Of a stretch of 6,247 nt of DNA, positions 1 through 5,550 are shown in pieces; within the stretch, counting starts at the first letter, position 1; the number at the start of each line of letters is the position of its first letter. The DNA comes from Pseudomonadota bacterium (GTDB lineage Bacteria > Myxococcota > UBA9042 > PHBI01). Position numbers and translations under genes: made by a program. The notes beneath the pieces were generated by a model, which worked only from the letters and a program-made list of their open reading frames with translations, did no database searches and was not told where the DNA came from. The stretch spans positions 1-6,247 of the forward strand of contig SXIE01000352.1 in NCBI GenBank assembly GCA_005772945.1, read 5' to 3'.

Positions 1-2
1 CT

Positions 3-167
3 GGCTTCGCTGGCTGTGGTCGGTATTGCTGCTGCGCCGGAGATGCAACCAAGGCCAAGAAGGAGCTCGGCTGGGAGGCCAAGACCACGGTCGCCGAGTT
101 GGCCGCGCTCATGGTCGAAGCGGATCTTCTCGAAGCGCGGCGCGAGGTGCGTGCCCGTGGAGATTGA
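3..167 (+). CDS. gmd: GDP-mannose 4,6-dehydratase, C-terminal end only (partial)
   Basis: This is the 3' tail of an SDR-family enzyme that converts GDP-D-mannose to GDP-4-keto-6-deoxy-D-mannose, the first step to GDP-L-fucose in the cytoplasm. From about position 39 the frame reads [13 protein letters not shown] and then a helix containing [12 protein letters not shown]. This is the characteristic C-terminus of Gmd, where the family has GDxTKAkxxLGW. The stop codon is TGA at 165-167. The frame is open from position 3, but the first 12 codons (Gly/Cys-rich) do not resemble the expected family stretch (roughly RPxEVDLLL). A VLLL-like run lies instead in another frame at 23-34, so the first 38 bases may contain a frameshift or sequence error. 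The 3' end overlaps the next gene, fcl. The identity of the tail is confident; the state of the 5' edge is not. Confidence 0.82.
   Translation, partial: GFAGCGRYCCCAGDATKAKKELGWEAKTTVAELAALMVEADLLEARREVRARGD
144..149 (+). promoter_or_regulatory. Ribosome binding site for fcl, inside gmd
   Basis: GAGGTG lies 7 bases upstream of GTG 157 and within the end of gmd. It is the main reason for choosing GTG 157 over GTG 151, which would leave only one base between this motif and the start codon. It also supports coupled translation of the two GDP-fucose genes. Confidence 0.5.
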
Positions 168-1128
168 GGACCGCGCGTCGCCACCGACCGGGCTCGAGGG
201 GCGACGCATCCTCGTCACCGGGGGCCACGGCTTCCTCGGCGGCCACGTCCTGGAAGCGCTCCGCGCACGCGGCGCAAGCGACCTCCTGACGCCGCGCCAC
301 ACCGAACTCGACCTTCGCGAGCGCGCCCAGGTGCGCGACTACCTCGCCGCAGAGCGCCCCGACATCATCGTCCACCTCGCCGCGGTCGTCGGCGGGATCG
401 GCGCCAACCGCGCGCATCCGGGCCTCTTCTTCTACGAGAACCTGGTGATGGGCGTCGAGCTCATCGAGGCCGCCCGAATCGTTGGTGTACAAAAGATCGT
501 CACGGTCGGGACGATCTGCGCCTACCCCAAGTTCACGCCGGTTCCCTTCCGCGAGGACGACCTCTGGAACGGCTTTCCCGAGGAAACCAACGCGCCCTAC
601 GGCATCGCGAAAAAAGCTCTCCTCACGATGGGCCAGGCCTACCGTCAGGAGTACGGCCTGAACGCCGTCTACCTCTTGCCGGTCAACCTCTACGGGCCGC
701 GCGACGACTTCGACCCGCAGAGCTCGCACGTCATCCCGGCGCTCATCCGCAAGATGGTCGACGCGCGCGAGGCGGGTGTGGAGGCCGTCGAAGTCTGGGG
801 CGACGGCAGCCCGTCACGCGAGTTCCTGCATGCCCGCGACGCCGCCCGCGGCATCGCCCTGGCGACGTGCGCGTATGACGGCGCCGACCCCGTGAATCTC
901 GGGACGGGCGCCGAGATCACCATCCGCGATCTGGCCGAGCTGATCCGCCGGCTGACCTGCTTCGACGGAAAGCTCGTCTGGGATCCGAGCCAACCGAACG
1001 GCCAGCCACGCCGCGCCCTCGACACGACGCGCGCCTTCGAGCGCTTCGGCTTCCGGGCCGAGGTCCCGTTCGAGGCGGGGTTGCGCGAGACGATCGCGTG
1101 GTGGGAGTCGTCGCGGCAGACGCTCTGA
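157..1128 (+). CDS. fcl: GDP-L-fucose synthase (GDP-4-keto-6-deoxymannose 3,5-epimerase/4-reductase)
   Basis: This NADPH-dependent extended SDR enzyme turns GDP-4-keto-6-deoxymannose into GDP-L-fucose, the donor for fucosylated polysaccharides. From GTG 157 the protein has 323 residues, close to the E. coli enzyme (about 321). The nucleotide-binding motif TGGHGFLG is at residues 21-28. GTICAYP at 118-124 places Thr119 where E. coli has catalytic Ser107 and Cys121 where it has Cys109. The YxxxK pair is Tyr148/Lys152 (NAPYGIAKK), and His191 in SSHVIPAL matches E. coli His179. LPVNLYGP and [13 protein letters not shown] are also typical. The frame is open upstream to 16, but those codons are gmd read out of frame. 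GTG 157 has a GAGGTG sequence 7 bases upstream; GTG 151 is an alternative. The gene overlaps gmd by 11 bases, implying translational coupling. The family call is very secure and the exact start moderately so. Confidence 0.93.
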   Translation: MEIEDRASPPTGLEGRRILVTGGHGFLGGHVLEALRARGASDLLTPRHTELDLRERAQVRDYLAAERPDIIVHLAAVVGGIGANRAHPGLFFYENLVMGVELIEAARIVGVQKIVTVGTICAYPKFTPVPFREDDLWNGFPEETNAPYGIAKKALLTMGQAYRQEYGLNAVYLLPVNLYGPRDDFDPQSSHVIPALIRKMVDAREAGVEAVEVWGDGSPSREFLHARDAARGIALATCAYDGADPVNLGTGAEITIRDLAELIRRLTCFDGKLVWDPSQPNGQPRRALDTTRAFERFGFRAEVPFEAGLRETIAWWESSRQTL

Positions 1129-1155
1129 GGGACTCGCGCGCAAGTGATGTGTCCG

Positions 1156-1170
1156 GCGGGCCACGCCCGC
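1156..1170 (+). terminator. GC hairpin after fcl, possible transcription end without a T-tract
   Basis: GCGGGC pairs perfectly with GCCCGC around a CAC loop, 27 bases past the fcl stop codon. The position suits a terminator for the gmd-fcl operon. No run of T follows, so it is not a canonical intrinsic terminator. In a genome this GC-rich a 6-bp stem could also arise by chance. Confidence 0.3.
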
Positions 1171-1217
1171 ACACACACGCCGGCGTCAGGTCCACCGCGC
1201 GCGGCCAGCATCCATGG

Positions 1218-1232
1218 GCCACGGGGCGTGGC
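1218..1232 (+). repeat. Second short inverted repeat in the fcl-lipoprotein gap
   Basis: GCCACG pairs perfectly with CGTGGC around a GGG loop. The 8-mer GGGCCACG overlapping its left arm (1216-1223) also occurs at 1158-1165 in the first hairpin, so the two elements share sequence. Role unknown: it could be an operator, a 5' leader structure of the downstream mRNA, or chance. Confidence 0.3.
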
Positions 1233-1295
1233 ACACGCGTTGCTCTGCAGGCCCTCGCGGACACGCCACGCGCCCTCGCGCCGTGGACCCGTCCG

Positions 1296-1301
1296 AAGGA
1301 G
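1296..1301 (+). promoter_or_regulatory. Ribosome binding site for the lipoprotein gene at 1311
   Basis: AAGGAG sits 9 bases upstream of ATG 1311. It fixes the start there, although the frame is open back to about 1098. The N-terminus produced from 1311 is a well-formed signal peptide, which agrees. Confidence 0.75.
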
Positions 1302-1310
1302 AACCGATCC

Positions 1311-2768
1311 ATGCGACGCTTCCTCAAATACCTCATCCGCGGCCTCGCCGTCCCCGCTGTGCCGCTCGTCCTTCTCGGCGCGAACGGCTGCGACACGCCC
1401 GCGGAGACGACCGCGGACACCGCCGCGGGTGACGCCGACACCAGCCTGCCCGAGGCCCACGCACTCGCCACCCCCTACGCCGTCTTCGTCCCGAACATGA
1501 GCTCGCCCCGCGCGCTCCCGAGCCACGACACCGGCCCGGCCGCGCCGGTCGTCTCGGTCACGTTCAGCCCGCGCGAGCGCATCGCGCAAGGTCTCGCGCA
1601 CTTCATGCCGATCCTCGCCGCGTATCCCGACCTCGCGATCGCCCTCGCCAGCGGCGAGCTCGGCCACGTCGGCGACGGCCTCGCGCCGCTGGCCGCGCCG
1701 CTCCAGGCGCTGGCGGGCGCACCATGGCTCATGCACGACGGCCGCATCGTCCTTGCCACCCGCGCACGCGACGCGATCGACTCCGCCGCCCTGCGCGCCG
1801 CAAACCCCGCCGGCATCGACTTCGAGCGGATCGGGCTCGGGCAAGGCGCCGAGCTCACGACGCGTCCGGCGCGAACCGAGCCCGGTGGACTCTTCGTGGC
1901 CCGCTCGGCGCTTCGCGTCGACGCCGTCCCCGCGGCCCAGCGCGCCCTCATCGGCCGCACCGTCCGCATCTTCGATGCCCACGGCGAGCGCTGCGTCGCG
2001 CGCGTCACGGGCCTCGCCCTCGAGAGCCAGCTCGTCCACATGACGGGCGAGGATTTCGGCGAGGACGACAAGCCGATCGTCCCGACCCACACCGCCGCCG
2101 ACGTGGTCGCGGACGGCCAGCCCTTCCTCTTCGCCGCACTCGAGCCGATCATCGGCACCGTCGCCGACTGCCAGAGTGGCCTCTGGGCCGCCCCGATCGG
2201 GGACCAACCGCAGGTCCAGCTCTTCACGGCAGCGCCGGTCGATCGCGCGCTCCTGCGCCACGCCGTCCGCGCCTTCCGCGCGCTGCCGGAGTGGCGCGCC
2301 CGCCAGCACGACTACCGTCACTTCTTCGCGAACCCCGAGGACCAACCGCACGCGAACCCGGGCGACGCACGCTGGGACACCTACGGCAACGTCCAGGGCC
2401 CGTCCGTCGCGCGCCTCGTCGCACGCTCGGGACTCGCTGAAATCGTTACCGTTTCCGCCAACACCCAGGGCGGCTGTGGCGACCCGGGCCAGCAGATGAC
2501 GGCGCTCTTCGCGGTGACCCGCGACGGCGACAAGGTGACGCTCGCAGCGATCGCCGAGCTCCCGTGGACGGACGCGCCGTCGGGCGTCGCCGACTGGAAT
2601 GGCGACGGCACGCTCGAGCTCTTCTACAACGACAGCAGCGCCTTCCGCACCTTCCCGAGCCGCGACGTCTTCCACGTCACGCCCAAGCGGACGGCGGACG
2701 ACAACGCGCTCACGCCGGTCCGCGCGTTCAGCGTTCCGGATCTCACGATCTATGGTTGTGGCTGCTGA
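1311..2768 (+). CDS. Predicted lipoprotein of unknown function with an FG-GAP-like calcium-loop motif
   Basis: This is a 485-residue exported protein that I do not recognise as a named family. The N-terminus has basic residues (MRRFLKYLIR), then a hydrophobic segment (residues 11-24), then Cys27 in GANGC. That is an imperfect lipobox, with Ala at -3 instead of Leu. A Thr/Ala/Asp-rich linker (28-47) follows, as in many envelope lipoproteins of Myxococcota. The body (about 50-485) has no obvious membrane segment. Near the end, residues 428-437 read DWNGDGTLEL, like the DxNGDGxxDL core of FG-GAP/VCBS or EF-hand-like Ca2+ loops (ligands would be D428, N430, D432). Only one copy is visible, so a full beta-propeller is not shown. 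After Cys27 the cysteines are 228, 287, 389, 483 and 485; the protein ends in CGC. It appears monocistronic, with gaps on both sides. Lipoprotein status is likely, though cleavage by signal peptidase I is possible. Function unknown. Confidence 0.75.
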   Translation: MRRFLKYLIRGLAVPAVPLVLLGANGCDTPAETTADTAAGDADTSLPEAHALATPYAVFVPNMSSPRALPSHDTGPAAPVVSVTFSPRERIAQGLAHFMPILAAYPDLAIALASGELGHVGDGLAPLAAPLQALAGAPWLMHDGRIVLATRARDAIDSAALRAANPAGIDFERIGLGQGAELTTRPARTEPGGLFVARSALRVDAVPAAQRALIGRTVRIFDAHGERCVARVTGLALESQLVHMTGEDFGEDDKPIVPTHTAADVVADGQPFLFAALEPIIGTVADCQSGLWAAPIGDQPQVQLFTAAPVDRALLRHAVRAFRALPEWRARQHDYRHFFANPEDQPHANPGDARWDTYGNVQGPSVARLVARSGLAEIVTVSANTQGGCGDPGQQMTALFAVTRDGDKVTLAAIAELPWTDAPSGVADWNGDGTLELFYNDSSAFRTFPSRDVFHVTPKRTADDNALTPVRAFSVPDLTIYGCGC

Positions 2769-2775
2769 TCGGCAC

Positions 2776-2795
2776 CCGCCGGTTTGCTCCGGCGG
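2776..2795 (+). terminator. 7-bp GC hairpin after the first lipoprotein gene, possible terminator
   Basis: CCGCCGG pairs perfectly with CCGGCGG around a TTTGCT loop, beginning 8 bases after the stop codon of the upstream gene. Position and stem stability fit transcription termination. There is no T-tract after it, so it is not a textbook intrinsic terminator. Confidence 0.4.
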
Positions 2796-2805
2796 CCGAC
2801 GACGC

Positions 2806-2842
2806 TTGCTCATCGACGAGAACGGCGGCTAGTCTGGGCCCG
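2806..2842 (+). promoter_or_regulatory. Candidate promoter for xdhC, possibly giving a leaderless mRNA
   Basis: TTGCTC (2806-2811) and TAGTCT (2830-2835) are 18 bases apart and weakly resemble -35 and -10 boxes (three of six consensus positions each). The -10-like box ends 7 bases before ATG 2843, so transcription could begin at the A of the start codon. No Shine-Dalgarno sequence is visible before ATG 2843, which is consistent with a leaderless start. This is inference from spacing only. Confidence 0.35.
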
Positions 2843-3706
2843 ATGGTCCAGACGGCCGCCGCGCTTGTTTTGAGGCACGCACTCGCGCTGGTCGAGGCCG
2901 GCGAGGCCTGCGCCATCGCGCAGATCGTGCGCGTCAACGGATCGATCCCCAACGGGCTCGGCGCCAAGATGGTGGTCGATGCGCGCGGGGTCCTCGTCAC
3001 GGGGACGGTCGGCGGCGGACAGATCGAGTTCCGCGCGCTCGAGGCCGCGCGCGAGGCCCTCGCCGAGGGCAAATCGCGCCTCTTGGCGGCCAAGCTCACG
3101 GACGAAGAGGCCGGCGGGATCGGCATGCGCTGCGGCGGTCAGGTCGACATCTTCATCGATGTCCTCTTGCCCCCGCCACGCCTCGTTCTCTGCGGCGCCG
3201 GCCACATCCATCGCGCCCTCGCGCGCATGACGACCGGCCTCGAGCTGCGCGTGACGATCATCGACGACCGCCCCGAGTGGGCCTCCAAAGAGAACTACCC
3301 GGACGCCGAGGTCATCGTGGCGCCCCCCGACGCGGCGCTCGCGGCGCTCGAGCTCGAGGCGCGCGACTTCGTCGTGGTCGGCACGCGCGGCGGCGATCTC
3401 GAGGTCGTCCTCGCCGCCGCCAAGACCCGCGCGGGCTACATCGGCCTCGTCGCGTCCAAGCGCAAAGCGGTCCTTATCGCCAAGGAGCTCGCCGCGCACA
3501 CCGACGCGGACTTCGCATTGGGCGCCCTCCTACCCCGCCTCCACGCGCCCGTCGGCCTCGCGCTCGGCGGCCGCACACCCGAAGCGGTCGCGCTCTCGAT
3601 CCTCGCCGAAATCCAGGCGCTGCGACATGACGGCTCGGCCCAGCCCATGCGCGTGACACCCGAGGAGTTCGCGTGCCTCACCGCTCCGACGCCGTCGCGA
3701 TCCTGA
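2843..3706 (+). CDS. XdhC/CoxI-family molybdenum cofactor maturation protein
   Basis: This is a 287-residue protein with both family domains. XdhC-type proteins bind molybdenum cofactor, help its sulfuration and insert it into xanthine dehydrogenase or related molybdo-hydroxylases such as CO dehydrogenase, in the cytoplasm. The N-terminal XdhC/CoxI domain (about 5-108) has VRVNGSIPNGLGAKM, GTVGGGQIE (54-62) and the conserved MRCGGQVDIFI with Cys97. The C-terminal Rossmann domain starts with CGAGHIHRAL (117-126), has the DDR after beta-2 (141-143), then YIGLVASKRK (199-208) and APVGLALGGRTPEAVALSI (235-253). LVASKRK resembles the CoxI/CoxF-like branch more than the LIGSRRK form of classical XdhC. 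ATG 2843 fits the family N-terminus although no ribosome binding site precedes it. The gene overlaps the next one by 34 bases, a MocA-like transferase, which supports a cofactor role. No target molybdoenzyme is encoded in the window. Confidence 0.9.
   Translation: MVQTAAALVLRHALALVEAGEACAIAQIVRVNGSIPNGLGAKMVVDARGVLVTGTVGGGQIEFRALEAAREALAEGKSRLLAAKLTDEEAGGIGMRCGGQVDIFIDVLLPPPRLVLCGAGHIHRALARMTTGLELRVTIIDDRPEWASKENYPDAEVIVAPPDAALAALELEARDFVVVGTRGGDLEVVLAAAKTRAGYIGLVASKRKAVLIAKELAAHTDADFALGALLPRLHAPVGLALGGRTPEAVALSILAEIQALRHDGSAQPMRVTPEEFACLTAPTPSRS
3662..3667 (+). promoter_or_regulatory. Ribosome binding site for the MocA-like gene, inside xdhC
   Basis: GAGGAG lies 5 bases before GTG 3673 and within the xdhC coding region. 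The mocA-like frame has a TGA at 3628-3630 and no other start codon between it and 3673, so the GTG is the natural start. Confidence 0.65.
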
Positions 3707-4272
3707 CCGCCGCGGGCGCCTCGCGCCGCATGGGTACGCCCAAGGCGCTCTTGCTCTGGCCGCCCGGCAGCCCCGCCGCCGTGCCACTTATCCGCTTCCA
3801 ACTCCAACAGCTCGCGGGGTTTCGTGACGTCGTGGTCGTGACCGGCGCCGAATCGTTGGAACACCAAGCATTCGAAGCGCCCGCGAGACGCGTCCACAAC
3901 CCGAATTGGGCCTCCGGACGCTCGTCGAGTCTCGAGGTCGCCGCGCGCGCGCTGCCCGACGACGCCGCATGGATCCTCATCGCGGCGGTCGATCAACCGC
4001 TCGACCCCGCGGTCGTCGACGCGCTCCTCGCCGCCTCGGGGGACGGCCCCACCATCCCCATTCACGCCGGACGTCGAGGGCATCCCGTGCTCCTGCCCGG
4101 ACGGCTCCTGCCGTCGCTGCGAACGGTCTCGACCTGGCCCGAAGGCCTTCGAGGCCTTGTCCGAAGCGCGGATCCGACACTGGTCCCGGTCGACACCGCG
4201 GCGATTCACCTCGACCTCAACACCCCCGAGCAACTCGCGGCCGGCGCGCCGACGGAGCCCGAGACGGCTTGA
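3673..4272 (+). CDS. MocA/MobA-like nucleotidyltransferase, probable molybdenum cofactor cytidylyltransferase
   Basis: This 199-residue GT-A-fold NTP transferase probably attaches CMP to molybdopterin, making the dinucleotide cofactor used by xanthine dehydrogenase-family enzymes. The N-terminal signature LTAAGASRRMGTPKALL (residues 11-27) is the nucleotide-binding loop with Arg18/Lys24. NPNWASGRSSSL (76-87) matches the MocA-type NPxWxxGxxSSL. Asp107 in VDQP (106-109) is the expected metal ligand. GRRGHPVLL (133-141) and the C-terminal DLNTPEQL (181-188) are also family-like. GTG start with a good ribosome binding site. Its coding start overlaps the end of the XdhC-like gene, the classic partner of MocA; this favours a cytidylyltransferase over a GMP-transferring MobA or a sugar-phosphate nucleotidyltransferase. 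CTP versus GTP specificity cannot be settled by eye. Confidence 0.85.
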   Translation: MPHRSDAVAILTAAGASRRMGTPKALLLWPPGSPAAVPLIRFQLQQLAGFRDVVVVTGAESLEHQAFEAPARRVHNPNWASGRSSSLEVAARALPDDAAWILIAAVDQPLDPAVVDALLAASGDGPTIPIHAGRRGHPVLLPGRLLPSLRTVSTWPEGLRGLVRSADPTLVPVDTAAIHLDLNTPEQLAAGAPTEPETA

Positions 4273-4304
4273 ACCCGCGCCCGCTTTGGGAGCATGCTCG
4301 CGCC
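4269..4304 (+). promoter_or_regulatory. Candidate start-proximal promoter for the lipin-like lipoprotein gene
   Basis: TTGAAC (4269-4274) and CATGCT (4293-4298) are 18 bases apart, and the second box ends 6 bases before ATG 4305. The layout copies the one before xdhC. A weak GGGAG at 4288-4292 lies 12 bases upstream of the ATG and could instead act as a distant ribosome binding site, so the two readings compete. Confidence 0.3.
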
Positions 4305-5549
4305 ATGATCGCGTCCCGTCCGTCCACGATGTCGCTCGCCACCGCCCTCTCGACCTGCCTCGCGCTCGCCGCCTGCGGCAGCGACGGCGCAGCGGGCTCC
4401 ACCCCCGACACGCAACAGGTCGGCGACGACACGTCGGGCGCAGACACGGCGACCGCGTCCGAAACCGCCACGGACGCGGTCGCGAGCACGCCGTCCGAGA
4501 CCACGCCTGGCGACGCCGCGGACAGCGCCGACGACACGCCAGACGTCCCCGTCGACACCGGCCCCGCGTGCAAAGACCAGCCGAACCCTTGGACCCCGCC
4601 GACCACGACCCTCCCTTGGCGGCACGCCGACTGGGCCCAGAACACGATGGCCTCCGGCGACGCCAATCACCGCGGGCAGGACGTCATCGTCATGAAGGGC
4701 GCGCCCCAGCTCCTCGTCGGCAACTTCGAGTACGGCTTTCTCGACGTGGAGATGGTCGACGAGACCGTCGAGGTTTGGATCCAACGCACGGTCCCATGCG
4801 GCGCCTGCGAGCGACTCGGCGACTTCCGGACCTCGGACCGCGGCCAATACGACGGTCAGTACGGCATCGAGGACCACGGCGGCCGCGTCTTCTTCGAGAT
4901 CCCCGAGGCCCAGCGTCTCCCCGTCGGCCGCTACCCAGTGCGCATGGTCATGATGGGCGACCTCAGCCAGGCCGCCTTCGATCTGATCGTGGTCGAGCCC
5001 GGCACCCAGACGATCGTCTCCGACATCGACGGCACCCTGACCGTCGGCGACGAGGAGCTCATGCTCGAGCTCCTCAAGGAGATCTTCCAAGAGACGTATC
5101 AGCAACAGATGTACGTCGACGCCGACACGGTCATGAAGACCTGGTCCGACAAGGGTTATCTGCTCGTCTTTGTGACCGGACGCCCCGACATGCTGCGCCC
5201 CATGACCGAGCGCTGGGTCGAGCCGCGCTTCCCGCCGGCCGCCCTCCACCTGACCGACACGCTCGCGCAAGCGGTCCCCAAAGACGACGGCGTCGGCGAG
5301 TACAAGCGCGCGTTCCTCGAGCACTTGAAGGCCCAGGGACTCGACATCGTGGCCGTCTACGGCAACGCGACAACCGACATCTACGCCTACGAAAAAGCCG
5401 GGATCCCGAAGAACCGAACGTTCATCGCCGGCACCCACAAGGGCGCGTCCGGCACCGTCGCGATCGATACGTACACCGATCATTTCATGTGGTCGCAGAA
5501 CCAGCCCGCCGCGACGATACCCGCGCCGCCGGCCTTCGGCTGGTGGTAA
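4305..5549 (+). CDS. Lipoprotein with a lipin/LNS2-like HAD phosphatase domain
   Basis: This is a 414-residue predicted lipoprotein. A signal peptide ends in a near-perfect lipobox LAAC, with Cys24 as the lipidated residue. Residues 25-88 are a low-complexity Asp/Thr/Ala/Ser linker. A beta-rich region (about 105-232) contains NHRGQDVIV, NFEYGFLDVEM, a CGAC pair (Cys165/Cys168) and VFFEIPEAQRLPVGRYPVRM. The C-terminal HAD domain (about 236-395) has motif I SDIDGTLT with Asp240/Asp242, motif II VTGRP with Thr291, candidate motif III lysines at 334 and 342, and motif IV in VYGNATTDIYAY with Asp358. GNxxTDxxAY followed by GIPxxRxFI is typical of LNS2 domains of lipin/Smp2 phosphatidate phosphatases, so an Mg2+-dependent phosphatase acting on phosphatidate-like or other phospho-substrates outside the cytoplasm is inferred. 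The true substrate is unknown. ATG 4305 is preferred over ATG 4329, which would remove the basic start of the signal peptide. One base separates its stop from the kinase gene. Confidence 0.82.
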   Translation: MIASRPSTMSLATALSTCLALAACGSDGAAGSTPDTQQVGDDTSGADTATASETATDAVASTPSETTPGDAADSADDTPDVPVDTGPACKDQPNPWTPPTTTLPWRHADWAQNTMASGDANHRGQDVIVMKGAPQLLVGNFEYGFLDVEMVDETVEVWIQRTVPCGACERLGDFRTSDRGQYDGQYGIEDHGGRVFFEIPEAQRLPVGRYPVRMVMMGDLSQAAFDLIVVEPGTQTIVSDIDGTLTVGDEELMLELLKEIFQETYQQQMYVDADTVMKTWSDKGYLLVFVTGRPDMLRPMTERWVEPRFPPAALHLTDTLAQAVPKDDGVGEYKRAFLEHLKAQGLDIVAVYGNATTDIYAYEKAGIPKNRTFIAGTHKGASGTVAIDTYTDHFMWSQNQPAATIPAPPAFGWW

Positions 5550-5550
5550 G

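Larger units (their letters stand above)
1129..1310 (+). other. 182-base intergenic region between fcl and the first lipoprotein gene
   Basis: No credible gene lies here; the ORFs that cross it are out-of-frame shadows. It contains two perfect 6-bp, 3-base-loop GC hairpins (1156-1170 and 1218-1232), each including the 8-mer GGGCCACG, a CA dinucleotide run at 1170-1178 and a 10-base palindrome at 1177-1186. The last 15 bases hold a clear ribosome binding site for the next gene. No convincing -35/-10 pair was recognised, but a promoter for the downstream gene most likely lies here, because the gap is long for this compact region. Confidence 0.6.

Noticed and set aside
1170..1178. A CA dinucleotide run considered as a phase-variable repeat.
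   Set aside because: Only about four and a half units, outside any coding region and away from a recognisable promoter spacer.
1098..1310. N-terminal extension of the first lipoprotein back to 1098.
   Set aside because: It would overlap the end of fcl and bury the signal peptide. ATG 1311 has AAGGAG at 9 bases and gives a proper export signal.
690..2813. A 707-residue open frame on the - strand opposite fcl and the first lipoprotein gene.
   Set aside because: It is extremely rich in Arg, Glu, Asp, Val and Gly with no recognisable motif, and crosses an intergenic gap. It is the expected shadow of GC-biased third positions in the real + strand genes.
2564..2842. N-terminal extension of the XdhC-like protein into the previous gene.
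   Set aside because: The extension is Arg-rich out-of-frame sequence of the lipoprotein gene, and the family N-terminus aligns from ATG 2843.
3906..4304. N-terminal extension of the lipin-like protein into the MocA-like gene.
   Set aside because: The extension is Arg/Pro-rich shadow sequence and would place the lipobox internally. ATG 4305 yields a normal lipoprotein signal.
4294..4308. A four-codon reading frame (Met-Leu-Ala-Pro-stop) overlapping the ATG of the lipin-like gene, considered as a leader peptide.
   Set aside because: Too short, without its own ribosome binding site, and easily a chance result of the ATG within CATGCT.
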